DNA of 64,000 nt from Lentibacter sp. XHP0401 (GCF_025751535.1 NZ_JAOWLC010000007.1:124001-188000); one strand, 5' to 3'. Counted from the stretch's first letter, positions 17,843 to 27,740 are shown. The notes: a model not told the origin generated them from the letters alone. Numbers and translations: made by a program.

Positions 17843-19984
17843 TTACTCTTCGTCGGCTTTTTTCGCTTCAGGCGCGATTTCTTCGCCTGTTTCCTGATCA
17901 ACCATCTTCATGGCCAAACGCACCTTGCCGCGATCGTCAAAGCCCAGGAGCTTCACTTTCACGTCCTGACCTTCTTTCAGAACATCTGAAGGATGGTTCA
18001 GGCGGCGGTTTTCGATCTGGGAGACGTGCACAAGGCCGTCACGCTTGCCGAAGAAGTTAACGAAGGCGCCGAAATCAACGATCTTCACAACTTTGCCGTC
18101 ATAGATCTGGCCTTCTTCTGGCTCTGCGACGATCGAATGGATCATGTCATAAGCCGTCTTGATTGCTTCACCGTTTGGCGAAGCAATCTTGATGATGCCC
18201 TCGTCGTTGATATCGACTTTCGCACCAGACACTTCAACGATCTCACGGATGACTTTGCCGCCCGAGCCGATCACTTCACGGATTTTATCCGTTGGGATCT
18301 GCATGGTCTCGATGCGTGGAGCGTGGATTGAGAAATCCTGTGCGCCATCAATCGACTTGTTCATCTCTTCGAGGATATGAAGACGACCCGCTTTCGCTTG
18401 TTCGAGGGCTTTTTCCATAATCTCTTGCGTGATGCCTGCGACCTTGATGTCCATCTGAAGCGAGGTAATGCCTTCGGCTGTCCCTGCAACTTTGAAGTCC
18501 ATATCGCCGAGGTGATCTTCATCACCAAGGATGTCTGTCAGAACAGCATAGGAGCCGTCATCTTCAAGGATAAGGCCCATCGCCACACCGGCAACGGCAG
18601 ACTTGAGCGGAACACCCGCGTCCATCATAGACAAGGAACCACCGCAAACTGACGCCATGGAAGACGAACCGTTTGATTCTGTGATCTCTGACACAAGACG
18701 GATGGTGTATGGGAAGTCTGTCGCGGCAGGCAAAACAGCCTGAAGCGCACGCCAAGCAAGCTTACCATGACCGATTTCGCGGCGGCCGGGAGGGCCCACG
18801 CGACCAGCTTCACCAACCGAATAGGGCGGGAAGTTGTAATGCAGCAGGAAGTTTGATTTGAAGTTACCATGCAGCGCGTCGATGAACTGTTCATCATCGC
18901 CCGTGCCCAGCGTTGTCACAACGAGGCCCTGTGTTTCGCCACGTGTAAACAGCGCCGAGCCGTGTGTGCGGGGCAGAAGGCCTGTTTCACAAACGATAGG
19001 GCGCACTGTGTCCAGAGCACGGCCGTCGATCCGCTTGCCCGTTTTCACAACGTCACCGCGCAGGATACCAGCTTCGAGCTTTTTGAGCGCCGAACCGAGG
19101 TTCGCATCAGCGAGCTGCTCTTCTGTCAGCGCGCCCATGATGGTTTCGCGGGCGGCTGAAACAGCTGCTGTGCGCTCTTGCTTGTCGCTGATCGCGAAGG
19201 CCGCGCGCATCTCTTTTTCGCCCGTTTTTTTCACGGCTTCATAAAGGTCGGCGTAGTCAGGCGCCTGGAAGTCAAACGGCTCTTTGGCCGCAGATTCTGC
19301 AAGCTCGATAATCAGGTCGATCACAGGCTGGATTTGCTCGTGAGCAAACTTTACCGCACCGAGCATTTCAGCTTCGGTCAGCTCGTATGCTTCGGATTCA
19401 ACCATCATGACGGCGTCTTTTGTGCCTGCGACAACAAGGTCAAGGCGCTGCTCAGGGTTCTGACGCAGGTCTTGCATGTCATCAACTGTCGGGTTGAGTA
19501 CATATTCACCGTCAACAAAGCCAACACGTGCGCCCGCAATCGGGCCCATGAAGGGCGCGCCGGAGATCGTCAGTGCTGCTGAAGCCGCGATCATGGCAAC
19601 CATGTCGGGGTCATTGACCAGATCGTGCGAAAGCACGGTGCACATGACCAGAACTTCATTCTTGAAACCGGGAACAAACAGCGGGCGGATCGGACGGTCA
19701 ATAAGACGCGCTGTCAGCGTTTCTTTTTCAGTCGGGCGCGCCTCGCGCTTGAAAAAGCCACCTGGCACTTTGCCGGCCGCATAATATTTCTCTTGGTAGT
19801 GAACCGTCAGCGGGAAAAAATCTTGCCCAGGCTTTGGTTGCTTGGCGAATGTCACGTTGGCCATGACAGATGTTTCGCCGAGTGTTGCGATGACGGAGCC
19901 ATCGGCTTGACGGGCAACCTTGCCCGTTTCGAGCGTGAGCGTTTCTTCGCCCCACTCCATGGTCTTCTTCGTAATGTTAAACAT
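17843..19984 (-). CDS. pnp: Polyribonucleotide nucleotidyltransferase
   Basis: 713 residues from the ATG at 19984 ([16 protein letters not shown]); the longer in-frame extension to 20050 lies in the leader. Two RNase PH-like domains are followed by a KH domain ([18 protein letters not shown]) and an S1 domain ([21 protein letters not shown]). It degrades RNA phosphorolytically from the 3' end as a trimer, normally with the degradosome. In most bacteria pnp follows rpsO directly; here a gene on the opposite strand separates them and pnp has its own leader with two hairpins, which probably serve RNase III/PNPase autoregulation. Confidence 0.97.
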   Translation of the reverse strand: MFNITKKTMEWGEETLTLETGKVARQADGSVIATLGETSVMANVTFAKQPKPGQDFFPLTVHYQEKYYAAGKVPGGFFKREARPTEKETLTARLIDRPIRPLFVPGFKNEVLVMCTVLSHDLVNDPDMVAMIAASAALTISGAPFMGPIAGARVGFVDGEYVLNPTVDDMQDLRQNPEQRLDLVVAGTKDAVMMVESEAYELTEAEMLGAVKFAHEQIQPVIDLIIELAESAAKEPFDFQAPDYADLYEAVKKTGEKEMRAAFAISDKQERTAAVSAARETIMGALTEEQLADANLGSALKKLEAGILRGDVVKTGKRIDGRALDTVRPIVCETGLLPRTHGSALFTRGETQGLVVTTLGTGDDEQFIDALHGNFKSNFLLHYNFPPYSVGEAGRVGPPGRREIGHGKLAWRALQAVLPAATDFPYTIRLVSEITESNGSSSMASVCGGSLSMMDAGVPLKSAVAGVAMGLILEDDGSYAVLTDILGDEDHLGDMDFKVAGTAEGITSLQMDIKVAGITQEIMEKALEQAKAGRLHILEEMNKSIDGAQDFSIHAPRIETMQIPTDKIREVIGSGGKVIREIVEVSGAKVDINDEGIIKIASPNGEAIKTAYDMIHSIVAEPEEGQIYDGKVVKIVDFGAFVNFFGKRDGLVHVSQIENRRLNHPSDVLKEGQDVKVKLLGFDDRGKVRLAMKMVDQETGEEIAPEAKKADEE

Positions 19985-20008
19985 TTTCGTTTCCTGTGTC
20001 GGAGCACT

Positions 20009-20057
20009 CACGGGCGTATCCCGTGTCTCCTGTTTGAATGGCGGCCCCATTGCCGCC
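20009..20057 (-). promoter_or_regulatory. pnp: Two hairpins in the pnp leader
   Basis: On the minus strand GGCGG-N8-CCGCC (20057-20040) and CACGGG-N5-CCCGTG (20025-20009, extendable to GGAG/CTCC) form consecutive stem-loops 25-75 bases before the pnp start codon. PNPase autoregulation in E. coli acts through an RNase III-cut leader hairpin, so these are candidates for the same role; that role is inferred. Confidence 0.5.
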
Positions 20058-20285
20058 GACCCCTTCGGTATCCTAATTGAAGCGCTGGGGTCGTGGCGCG
20101 ACGTCTCAGATGGAGCGGCCTTACAGGAGTTTTGCCCGCAATGAAAGGGATTTAGCGCCTATAGCCCGCCCACAACGGCCACCCGGCTGCAAAATACCCG
20201 ATTTGGCAACAAAGTGTTTATCAGCCCTAGGTAGTATTGAGCAGCAATATGAGTAAAATCTGGCGTTCAAACGAGGTGAGTTTCC

Positions 20286-20999
20286 ATGGCTGCACGATTC
20301 TTGATAACCGCGTTTGCTGCGGTGTTGTTCAGCGGATCTGTTCTGATCGCGCAAACGGGTGAGGCAGCACAAACTGCCAAACCCAAGATACTCGCCATTG
20401 GCGACAGCCTCATGGCTTGGCACAGGGGGGAAGATCTCTCGATCGCTGACTCTTTAGCTGCAGAATTGGGCGAGCCTGTGCTGAACCGCGCTGTTTCAGG
20501 TGCGCGTATCGTCTACGCCCTCCCCATTTCGGGCGCGATGGGTATGCGTATTTCCAACCAGTTTCGCGAGCGCGAACGCTATGATTGGGTAATTGTGACA
20601 GGCGGTGGCAATGATTTCATGTTGGGTTGCGGCTGCGCGCGGTGCGAGCGGCGCATGAACAAACTCCTCACCGCCGACACAAAGCGCGGAGATGTGCTGA
20701 AGCTGATAGCGCGCATCCGCAAAACCGGCGCTCAGGTCATCTACCTTGGCTATCTGCGCAGCCCCGGCATGGGATCTCCTATCGAAAAATGTAAAGATGA
20801 AGGTGACGTTTTTGAAGCGCGTCTCGCGGCGTTGGCCGAGCGCGACAATGGTATTCACTTCCACTCCATCGCGCAGCTCGTGCCATCGGGAGACAGAAGT
20901 TTTCATAGCTTTGACATGATACACCCCTCCAAAAAGGCGAGCACGATCATAGGCAAGCAGATCGCCCAAATCATCAAGCGCGCCGATCAGTCCCGCTGA
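20286..20999 (+). CDS. SGNH/GDSL hydrolase, exported
   Basis: 237 residues with a signal peptide (MAARFLITAFAAVLFSGSVLIAQ). SGNH motifs are visible in order: block I KILAIGDSLMAWH with the catalytic Ser, block III VIVTGGGNDF with the Asn, and block V SFDMIHPSKKAS with the Asp-x-x-His pair. An unusual Cys cluster, GCGCARCERR, follows block III. The enzyme is probably a periplasmic esterase or lipase; substrate unknown. It lies on the plus strand between rpsO and pnp, both on the minus strand, which breaks a normally tight pair. Confidence 0.87.
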   Translation: MAARFLITAFAAVLFSGSVLIAQTGEAAQTAKPKILAIGDSLMAWHRGEDLSIADSLAAELGEPVLNRAVSGARIVYALPISGAMGMRISNQFRERERYDWVIVTGGGNDFMLGCGCARCERRMNKLLTADTKRGDVLKLIARIRKTGAQVIYLGYLRSPGMGSPIEKCKDEGDVFEARLAALAERDNGIHFHSIAQLVPSGDRSFHSFDMIHPSKKASTIIGKQIAQIIKRADQSR

Positions 21000-21083
21000 T
21001 GCGAACGTGAACGCACAGGTGTTGCGTGCGAAGCACGCCTTGGCACCACGCTCCCGGAAAGGGCGGTTTTTATGCCCTGGCCC

Positions 21084-21113
21084 AAAAAAACCGCGCCCCA
21101 ATCGGGACGCGGC
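21084..21113 (-). terminator. Terminator of rpsO
   Basis: On the minus strand CCGCGTCCC-GATT-GGGGCGCGG (one wobble) is followed by seven T, about 30 bases after the rpsO stop. This would stop transcription before it reaches pnp. Confidence 0.88.
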
Positions 21114-21141
21114 TCTCTAAACTTTAGCTTCGACGGATGTC

Positions 21142-21411
21142 TTAGCGACGGATGCCAAGCTTCTTGATGAGGTCCTGATAACGGCCTTCATCTTTTCCAC
21201 GCAGAAAGTCGAGCAGCTTACGACGCTGCGCAACCATCTTAAGAAGACCACGGCGACCGTGATTGTCTTTTTTGTGGGTCTTGAAATGCTCTGTCAGCGT
21301 TGTGATTCGTGATGTCAGGATAGCAACCTGAACCTCGGGTGAGCCTGTATCGCCTTCTTTGGTGGCGAACTCTTTCATAACGCGTGCTTTTTCTTCAACA
21401 GTGATCGACAT
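21142..21411 (-). CDS. rpsO: 30S ribosomal protein S15
   Basis: 89 residues from the ATG at 21411 ([16 protein letters not shown]), preceded by AGGAG. The core signature [36 protein letters not shown] and the C-terminal [24 protein letters not shown] are standard S15. It binds 16S rRNA and helps assemble the platform of the small subunit. It is followed by its own intrinsic terminator and then by an SGNH gene on the other strand, rather than directly by pnp. Confidence 0.98.
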   Translation of the reverse strand: MSITVEEKARVMKEFATKEGDTGSPEVQVAILTSRITTLTEHFKTHKKDNHGRRGLLKMVAQRRKLLDFLRGKDEGRYQDLIKKLGIRR

Positions 21412-21555
21412 CAGGATCTCCTTCAAATTTAAGGGTTCGGGCACGAGCCGGGATGTCGTCCAGCAAGGTCCATAAGATGTGCAAACTCGCAAAGCGGGAG
21501 TGCAAGAGCGCCATATAGGCGGATTCTTCTTGTTTGGGAAGCCTCTTTCTATGGC

Positions 21556-22500
21556 TTATGCTTGCGCTGCCAAGCTTGAGGCGCCAAAAAGCTGCTCTGC
21601 GTCGCTCTGCGCCATAATCAACAGATCACCAAGGCTGAAAGACATATCAGAACTCACCGCTGCAATCATCTCGCCATTCATGAGAATGTGGGTCACATCC
21701 GGGTCAAGACCGTCACGGGCAATAGTTATCTCCGGCTCGACAGCATCACTTGCTTCATCATCGTAGACAATGATCAAGCTATCTTCCATCGGGTCAAAGT
21801 CCTTCAACTGCGCTTCTTCACCCTCTGCGATCCAATCTCCTATAAAAATCGAATCCACACCTTCGCCTGCTGTTACAATGTCGTGCCCGCCAGCGACGAT
21901 ACTATCATCACCACCGCCACCGTTGAGATAATCTTCTTCGGCATCTCCAGCCTCGCGGCCATCGAGCATATCGCCTCCCCAGCCTCCAAAAAGCGTGTCT
22001 TGACCTGCCCCGCCTATGAGAGTGTCCTCATTCAGGCCTCCGTGAAGTGCGTCATCGCCTTCATCGCCCGAAAGCGCATCATTTCCCGAGCCGCCTTGCA
22101 ACATATCATTTCCCGAGCCACCTAGAAGGGTATCATCATTGTTGTGACCATAAAGCGCATCACCGCCCGCTTCACCCATCAACAAGTCGTTGCCATCCTC
22201 ACCGTGCAGCGTATCGGCATCAGAGCCCCCCATCAAACGGTCGGCGCCTGCCCAGCCATGCAGATCATCGCGGCCCGCGCCGCCATCAATCGTATCTGCT
22301 CCGTCATATCCGTTAATCTGGTCCGCGCCGGTTGTTCCGGTAATCTCTTCATCACCAGCCCCGCCTGACATAACCTCGCCAATATCAGAATTGTCTTGGG
22401 GAGGCGTCGGCACAAATCCATCTTCTTCGCCACCATCAAAGCCAATAAAGACAGTCGCACCAACAAGAGCCATACCCATCAAACCTGCGAGCAATATCAT
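21556..22500 (-). CDS. Membrane-anchored RTX (hemolysin-type) calcium-binding protein
   Basis: About 314 residues. The ATG at 22500 has GGAG seven bases upstream; a GTG at 22515 in the same frame is the alternative. A hydrophobic N-terminal segment (MILLAGLMGMALVGATVFIGF) looks like a membrane anchor or uncleaved signal. Residues from about 50 to 200 are a run of RTX nonapeptides of GGxGxDxLx type (for example GGSGNDMLQ, GGAGQDTLF) that bind Ca2+ as a parallel beta-roll. The C-terminal 100 residues are acidic and of unknown fold. No type I secretion genes are adjacent. Roseobacters carry many such proteins; the role is not known. Confidence 0.82.
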   Translation of the reverse strand: MILLAGLMGMALVGATVFIGFDGGEEDGFVPTPPQDNSDIGEVMSGGAGDEEITGTTGADQINGYDGADTIDGGAGRDDLHGWAGADRLMGGSDADTLHGEDGNDLLMGEAGGDALYGHNNDDTLLGGSGNDMLQGGSGNDALSGDEGDDALHGGLNEDTLIGGAGQDTLFGGWGGDMLDGREAGDAEEDYLNGGGGDDSIVAGGHDIVTAGEGVDSIFIGDWIAEGEEAQLKDFDPMEDSLIIVYDDEASDAVEPEITIARDGLDPDVTHILMNGEMIAAVSSDMSFSLGDLLIMAQSDAEQLFGASSLAAQA

Positions 22501-22575
22501 AACCGCGCTCCACACTAAACCCCGCTCAGTAAGCCCGAAACCCGCGCCAAGGTCAAAACCATACCGCCAAACTGG

Positions 22576-22854
22576 TTAACGATCTGTCTGTATTTCCTCT
22601 ACAAGTTGCGCAGCCCAATCACCGATCACAGGAATGAATTCGATCTGCGAAGCCCACCAAACGAGCATGGACACCAGCAAAGAGGCCCCAATCACAGACC
22701 CGAGTCCGAAGGCCAACCCACGCACAAACTGAAAGGACACCAGCCGCCAAATCGAATTATGGATGCGCACAAATCGGTGTGTGTTCAGGCGTTCAACCTC
22801 CTGAGTCAGCCTTTCAATCGAGTGCTTCATCTCGGCATCGGATTTTTCGGTCAT
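22576..22854 (-). CDS. DUF5665-type small membrane protein
   Basis: 92 residues. An N-terminal polar segment, probably coiled coil (SIERLTQEVERLNTHRF), is followed by NSIWRLVSFQFVRGLAFGLGSVIGASLLVSMLVWW, one or two membrane helices, and an amphipathic tail. The RGLAFGLGSVIGA segment is characteristic of DUF5665. No function is known. It lies 12 bases downstream of the DUF1643 gene and may be in the same unit as hemC. Confidence 0.75.
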   Translation of the reverse strand: MTEKSDAEMKHSIERLTQEVERLNTHRFVRIHNSIWRLVSFQFVRGLAFGLGSVIGASLLVSMLVWWASQIEFIPVIGDWAAQLVEEIQTDR

Positions 22855-22866
22855 CTCAGGCTCCCT

Positions 22867-23373
22867 TCAAAACCAGCGCTCCGGCTGCTGTGTATAGGCA
22901 ATATAAAGTGGATGTTTGGGGTGGCCCGCCTTTGTCAGCCCCAAATGAAACACAGGCAACCTCGTGGCACGCAATAGCGCTTCCACGGCCTGCCCGCGCT
23001 GCAAGTGTTCACCATGTGCACCCCAACCCGCGATAATCTGGTCCGCCCAAGCGCAACTCTCGGCAATGCTTTTGTCATTCTCGCCGCCAATAGGCTCTGC
23101 CGCGGCGCGCATATTCTTCGGGTCAGTGTCACGCCACGCAAAAATATTGGTGACTCGGAAGCCGCCAAACCCGAGTGCCCGTGCCCGCCGCTCGCAGCGT
23201 TCAACCGTGGGGTCATTCTGCACCTCTGTCGCAGTTGAAGGGTTGAGCATGATAAACAACGCCTTGCGCCCCTCAGGCTCCCAAACCCGCGTCAGCAAGT
23301 AGCGATAATTTTCACAATCCGAGTAAACAGCTGTCGAAGGCGCATCGCCCTTGATATGTGTCCGCTCTATCAT
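22867..23373 (-). CDS. DUF1643 family protein
   Basis: 168 residues. The core FIMLNPSTATEVQNDPTVERCERRARALGFGGFRVTNIFAWRDTDP is diagnostic of DUF1643, a small cytoplasmic family of unknown activity related in shape to uracil-DNA-glycosylase-like folds (that relation is recalled, not seen). The ATG overlaps the hemC stop by four bases, so it is translationally coupled to hemC. Nothing in the sequence ties it to haem synthesis. Confidence 0.85.
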   Translation of the reverse strand: MIERTHIKGDAPSTAVYSDCENYRYLLTRVWEPEGRKALFIMLNPSTATEVQNDPTVERCERRARALGFGGFRVTNIFAWRDTDPKNMRAAAEPIGGENDKSIAESCAWADQIIAGWGAHGEHLQRGQAVEALLRATRLPVFHLGLTKAGHPKHPLYIAYTQQPERWF

Positions 23374-24332
23374 TCGCGCCAGTCAAAGAAGCCTTCGCCG
23401 GCCTGTTCAAGCAGCTTTGCGGCCATCTCGCGACCAAGCGCAGCACCATCTTCAATCGGTGCGCTCTGGTCATCGTTGATCGCTTCACTTCCGTCAGGGC
23501 GCAGCACTTCGCCCCGCAAACGCAATGTGCTGCCGTCAAGCTCGGCCAGCCCTGCAAGCGGAGTCTCGCATGACCCGTCGAGCGCGGCCAAAAAGGAGCG
23601 TTCGGCCGCAAGGCGCTGACCTGTCTCGCCGTGATGAATAGCAGCAAGCATATCGGCCACGCGCGTGTCATCACTGCGCCGCTCGATCCCGATTGCGCCT
23701 TGCGCAACGGCAGGCAACATATCTGTCAGCTCAATCGCCGTTGCAGGCACTTGTCCGATCATACCCAACCGCGTGAGTCCGGCCATCGCGAGAAAAGTCG
23801 CATCTGCGATACCATCTTCCAGCTTCTTGAGCCGCGTTTGCACATTGCCGCGAAACTCCGTGAGCACAAGGTCAGGCCGTTTCACCGAAAGCTGTGCGCG
23901 ACGGCGCAGGGAAGACGAACCCATCACAGCCCCCGCAGGCACCTCGGCCAAGGACTTATACTTCAGGCACACAAACGCATCGCGCACATCTTCACGCGGC
24001 AGGTAGGTATCAAGCAACAAGCCCGCCGGCTGCAATGTGGGCATGTCCTTCATAGAATGCACCGCAATATCTATACCGCCGCCAAGCAACTGCTCCTCAA
24101 TTTCTTTTGTGAACAGTCCTTTGCCACCAAGCTCTTTCAAAGGCTTGTCTTTGGCAATGAGCGCGGCATCATCACCTGTCGTTTTAATCACGACAATTTC
24201 AAAGGCCTCATGTGGCAGATCAAAGGCCTCGGCCAAGCGCGCACGCGTCTCATAGGCCTGCGCCAGAGCGAGCGGCGAGCCGCGGGTGCCAATCTTGAGG
24301 GGTGTGGCGGGTGTTGGAAGTTGTTTTACCAT
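23370..24332 (-). CDS. hemC: Hydroxymethylbilane synthase (porphobilinogen deaminase)
   Basis: 320 residues. Motifs include the N-terminal [14 protein letters not shown], the Arg-rich [12 protein letters not shown] and the dipyrromethane-cofactor Cys in [12 protein letters not shown]. It joins four porphobilinogen into hydroxymethylbilane, the linear tetrapyrrole precursor. It is divergent from hemE across 98 bp, so the two haem genes can share a control region. Downstream DUF1643 overlaps it by four bases. Confidence 0.97.
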   Translation of the reverse strand: MVKQLPTPATPLKIGTRGSPLALAQAYETRARLAEAFDLPHEAFEIVVIKTTGDDAALIAKDKPLKELGGKGLFTKEIEEQLLGGGIDIAVHSMKDMPTLQPAGLLLDTYLPREDVRDAFVCLKYKSLAEVPAGAVMGSSSLRRRAQLSVKRPDLVLTEFRGNVQTRLKKLEDGIADATFLAMAGLTRLGMIGQVPATAIELTDMLPAVAQGAIGIERRSDDTRVADMLAAIHHGETGQRLAAERSFLAALDGSCETPLAGLAELDGSTLRLRGEVLRPDGSEAINDDQSAPIEDGAALGREMAAKLLEQAGEGFFDWRE

Positions 24333-24430
24333 ACCCCCTGTTAGACGCGGCGCTTTGTCCTTTCAAGCGGCTCTTGCTTGACATCGCGCCGCAGCCAAGG
24401 GACGAGAGGCAAACCCAAGAGGAGAGTATC

Positions 24431-25465
24431 ATGGCACAGCAAAAGACAATCCTGCGCGCACTGGCAGGCGAAACGCTTGAAACACCGCCAATATGGATGA
24501 TGCGCCAGGCGGGCCGCTACCTGCCCGAGTACAAAGCCACACGCGCTCAGGCGGGTGATTTTCTCTCACTCTGCTACAATTCCGATCTCGCCTGCGAAGT
24601 CACACTCCAGCCAATCCGTCGCTACGGCTTTGATGCCGCGATTCTCTTCGCCGATATCTTGCTCGTGCCGCAAGCCTTGGGCGCTGATCTCTGGTTTGTT
24701 ACGGGTGAAGGACCACGGCTCTCCACAATCACCGACAAAGCAGGCTTTGACGCGCTTAAACCCGCTGACGCGATCCATGAACACCTCTCACCTGTCTATA
24801 ACACCGTGAAGTTGCTCAGTCGCGAACTGCCAGCCGAAGCAACCCTTATCGGCTTTGCCGGTGCACCGTGGACTGTGGCCACCTACATGATCGCCGGTCG
24901 CGGAACGCCCGACCAAGGCCCGGCCCACGCGCTAAAAGATGGCAACCGCGAGGTTTTTGAAGTGCTTTTGGAGCGGATCACAGAGGCGACAATACTTTAC
25001 CTCTCCGAGCAGATCAAAGCGGGTGCAGAAGTTGTCAAAATATTTGACAGCTGGGCAGGTTCTCTCAAAGGCAACGACTTTCTCAACTACGCCGTAAAAC
25101 CTGCCGCACAAATCACAGCCGCGCTCAAGGCCCTGCACCCCGACACACCAGTCATTGCCTTCCCCCGCGGCGCGGGCGAGCGCTATGTCGGTCTGCACGA
25201 AGCCATCGGAGCAGACTGCATCGCACTTGATGATGGTGTTACAGCCGAATGGGCCGCCGCCAACGTGCAAACAGGCGGCTGCGTGCAAGGCAACCTCAAG
25301 TCATCGCACATGGTGACAGGCGGCGATGATCTTGTCCGTGAAACCCGCAAAATTGTAGATGCATTCAAGAACGGACCGCATATCTTCAACCTCGGCCATG
25401 GCATCACACCCGATGCCGACCCCGAAAATGTGCAGCTTATGATTGATACAGTGCGCGGGAATTAG
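24431..25465 (+). CDS. hemE: Uroporphyrinogen decarboxylase
   Basis: 344 residues from the ATG at 24431 ([14 protein letters not shown]) with GGAG upstream; the longer frame to 24302 overlaps the hemC start. The signature [16 protein letters not shown] and the later [13 protein letters not shown] and [16 protein letters not shown] are standard HemE. It decarboxylates uroporphyrinogen III to coproporphyrinogen III, the substrate of HemF encoded 1.4 kb downstream. A bidirectional terminator follows directly. Confidence 0.97.
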   Translation: MAQQKTILRALAGETLETPPIWMMRQAGRYLPEYKATRAQAGDFLSLCYNSDLACEVTLQPIRRYGFDAAILFADILLVPQALGADLWFVTGEGPRLSTITDKAGFDALKPADAIHEHLSPVYNTVKLLSRELPAEATLIGFAGAPWTVATYMIAGRGTPDQGPAHALKDGNREVFEVLLERITEATILYLSEQIKAGAEVVKIFDSWAGSLKGNDFLNYAVKPAAQITAALKALHPDTPVIAFPRGAGERYVGLHEAIGADCIALDDGVTAEWAAANVQTGGCVQGNLKSSHMVTGGDDLVRETRKIVDAFKNGPHIFNLGHGITPDADPENVQLMIDTVRGN

Positions 25466-25482
25466 ACAATTCTACACGAGAA

Positions 25483-25511
25483 AAAAGGGCCAGCTAAATG
25501 CTGGCCCTTTT
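25483..25511. terminator. Bidirectional terminator, hemE / cytochrome c peroxidase
   Basis: AAAAGGGCCAGC-TAAAT-GCTGGCCCTTTT: perfect 12-bp arms with A and T runs, between convergent genes. Confidence 0.93.
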
Positions 25512-25530
25512 CGTTTATGATGCGTCTTGT

Positions 25531-26574
25531 TTATTTCACTTCACCAGTCGGGCGCGGTGTATCCGCAGTTTCAGCTGGCAAGATCGGATAAACAACCTCG
25601 GGCAATTCGCCAGTAAGGCTACCGAGGAACGCGACGATTTTGTCGGCCTCATCATCGCTCAGGTCTTCACCGAGCTGGCTTTCACCCATAACCTGAACAG
25701 CAACCTTCAGATCCCATACAATACCGGAGTGGAAATAAGGCGCTGTCTGGTCGATGTTGCGCAGAGGCGAGGCGCGGAAAACATATTCATCATCTGCTGT
25801 CTCGGTTACAGCGAAGCGGCCTTTGTCACCTTCGGGCAGAATATCTGCGCCTGGTTTCTCAATGAGACCGAACGGATAGTAGCCTGTGCCGCCCAGGTTG
25901 ATGCCGTTGTGGCAAGACGCACAGCCCTTTTCAACAAACAGTTCAAGCCCGGCAGTCTGCATCTCATTCAGCGCGGCATCGTCACCATTGAGCCATGAAT
26001 CAAACGGCGCGGGTGTGATGAGTGTGGCTTCATAGGCCTCAATCGCCTTAGCAAAATTGTCAAATGTCACAGGGTCCGCTTCATCGGGGAAAGACGCTTT
26101 GAACCAGTCAACATACTGCGGCATCGAATTCAAAGTTGCGACAACGTTTTCAGGCGTGTTCGCCATCTCTACACCCGCTTGCACAGGGCCTTTGGCTTGC
26201 TCACGCAGGTCTTCTGCGCGGCCATCCCAGAACTGCGCTTCGTTGAACACCGAGTTCAGCACAGTAGGAGAGTTACGTGGGCCTTTTTGCCAGCCGTGAC
26301 CAATCGATGTTGGCATGTTGTCATCGCCGCCTGTTGCCAGATTGTGGCAAGAGTTACACGAAAACACACCAGATGCTGACATACGCGGATCAAAAAACAG
26401 CGCTTTGCCGAGGTCGATCTTTGCTGGGGTGATGGGGTTGTCTTTAACCGCAGGCGTTGTCGAGGGGAGCGGCGCAAAAAGATCAAGCGCATCGTTACGC
26501 AGTTCATTTGCTGTCGCGGCTCCCGCAAGTGACAAGCTCAGCGCTGTTGCGGTCATTAGATGAAACAATTTCAT
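25531..26574 (-). CDS. Di-haem cytochrome c peroxidase (CcpA/MauG family)
   Basis: 347 residues from the ATG at 26574 with GGAGG upstream; a Sec signal peptide ends near ATANE. Two haem c sites are present, CNSCHN near residue 77 and CASCHN near residue 220, the usual spacing for di-haem peroxidases. It reduces hydrogen peroxide in the periplasm with electrons from small cytochromes. MauG-like function is the alternative. The upstream region carries a sequence close to an FNR/Dnr box, in line with the frequent oxygen control of this family. Convergent with hemE, downstream of hemF. Confidence 0.92.
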   Translation of the reverse strand: MKLFHLMTATALSLSLAGAATANELRNDALDLFAPLPSTTPAVKDNPITPAKIDLGKALFFDPRMSASGVFSCNSCHNLATGGDDNMPTSIGHGWQKGPRNSPTVLNSVFNEAQFWDGRAEDLREQAKGPVQAGVEMANTPENVVATLNSMPQYVDWFKASFPDEADPVTFDNFAKAIEAYEATLITPAPFDSWLNGDDAALNEMQTAGLELFVEKGCASCHNGINLGGTGYYPFGLIEKPGADILPEGDKGRFAVTETADDEYVFRASPLRNIDQTAPYFHSGIVWDLKVAVQVMGESQLGEDLSDDEADKIVAFLGSLTGELPEVVYPILPAETADTPRPTGEVK

Positions 26575-26656
26575 AGAGGCCTCCATTAGCCAAAGAGAGT
26601 CAGAACTTGCGCGCTTCCGATTGCTCTCAATGTATCGCGAGTCAGGCAGGCGTAAT

Positions 26657-26670
26657 ATGACTTAGATCAA
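26657..26670 (-). promoter_or_regulatory. FNR/Dnr-like box before cytochrome c peroxidase
   Basis: On the minus strand TTGATCTAAGTCAT, 83 bp before the peroxidase start, matches the TTGA-N6-TCAA core in seven of eight positions. CRP/FNR-family regulators commonly control bacterial di-haem peroxidases. The remaining 26575-26839 interval is A/T-rich and holds no gene. Confidence 0.45.
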
Positions 26671-26839
26671 TTCTAATCTATGTCCTTACAAAAAAATTAC
26701 ATAACAACAAATACTTAACAGGATAACCACTTTAGAAGCGTCCAACTTCCCAGCGATGCAAGCTGGCACGAGCAAGCTTCATAGCCACTCAGGTCGCTTG
26801 GCCAGCTTTAGAATTACATTCTAGAATGAGGAGAAATAC

Positions 26840-27718
26840 CTAAACCCACTTCGCCATAGGCGGGAGACTCATCAAAACAGCATTGGCATCATGCCCCGTT
26901 TCAAGGCCAAATTTCGTGCCGCGATCATAGACGAGGTTATACTCGGCATAGAGACCGCGGTGCACGAGCTGCCTGTCTTTCTCGGCCTCGCCCCAAGGCT
27001 GCGCCATACGCTTTTCCGTGAGCGGCACGAAGGCAGGCAGAAATGCGCGGCCGACATCCTGAATAAGGGAAAAGTCTGCTTCCCAGTCACCCGTGTTGTG
27101 ATCGTCCAGGAAGATACCGCCAACACCCCGAGCACGCTTACGATGCGGGATGTAGAAATACTCGTCCGCCCACTCTTTCAGGCGCGGATAAAGCGCGCTT
27201 CCGTGCTTGTCGCAATGTTCCTTCTGAACAGCATGAAAATGCGCAGTGTCCTCGGCATATTCAATACAGGGATTAAGGTCTGATCCGCCCCCGAACCACC
27301 AGCCATGCGGGGTCCAGAACATGCGGGTGTTCATATGAACGGCAGGGCTGTGCGGGTTCTGCATATGCGCTACAAGACTGATGCCCGAAGCCCAGAAACG
27401 CGGATCTTCGGCCATGCCCGCAAGCCCTTTGCGAGCCGCCATCGCGGCCTGCGCGCGTGCGCCAAGTGTTCCATAAACTGTCGAGATATTCACCCCGACC
27501 TTCTCAAACACACGTCCGCCTCGCATCACGCTCATCAGCCCTCCGCCCGCATCAGAGCCATCGTCTGACTGACGCGTGGTTTCACTGACTTCAAAGCGCC
27601 CCGCAGGTTCATCGCCGCCAAAAGCATCTTCAAGGCGCTCAAAACTGGCCACAATCTGATTGCGAAGCTCACGAAACCAAGCACTCGCGCGGGCTTTCTC
27701 ATCAATCATATCGCTCAT
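26840..27718 (-). CDS. hemF: Oxygen-dependent coproporphyrinogen III oxidase
   Basis: 292 residues from the ATG at 27718 (MSDMIDEKARASAWF), with GAGGAAG upstream. The family signatures HMNTRMFWTPHGWWFGGGSDLNP and KHGSALYPRLKEWADEYFYIPHR are present. It converts coproporphyrinogen III to protoporphyrinogen IX using O2. Together with hemC and hemE it places three haem steps within 4.4 kb, though in separate transcription units. It ends 265 bases before the peroxidase start. Confidence 0.96.
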   Translation of the reverse strand: MSDMIDEKARASAWFRELRNQIVASFERLEDAFGGDEPAGRFEVSETTRQSDDGSDAGGGLMSVMRGGRVFEKVGVNISTVYGTLGARAQAAMAARKGLAGMAEDPRFWASGISLVAHMQNPHSPAVHMNTRMFWTPHGWWFGGGSDLNPCIEYAEDTAHFHAVQKEHCDKHGSALYPRLKEWADEYFYIPHRKRARGVGGIFLDDHNTGDWEADFSLIQDVGRAFLPAFVPLTEKRMAQPWGEAEKDRQLVHRGLYAEYNLVYDRGTKFGLETGHDANAVLMSLPPMAKWV

Positions 27719-27740
27719 CGTGTCTTCCTCGGTGTGCAAG

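Noticed and set aside
22190-22579. Plus-strand Ser/Pro-rich frame opposite the RTX gene
   Set aside because: Periodic codons of the RTX repeats create open antisense frames; no start signal.
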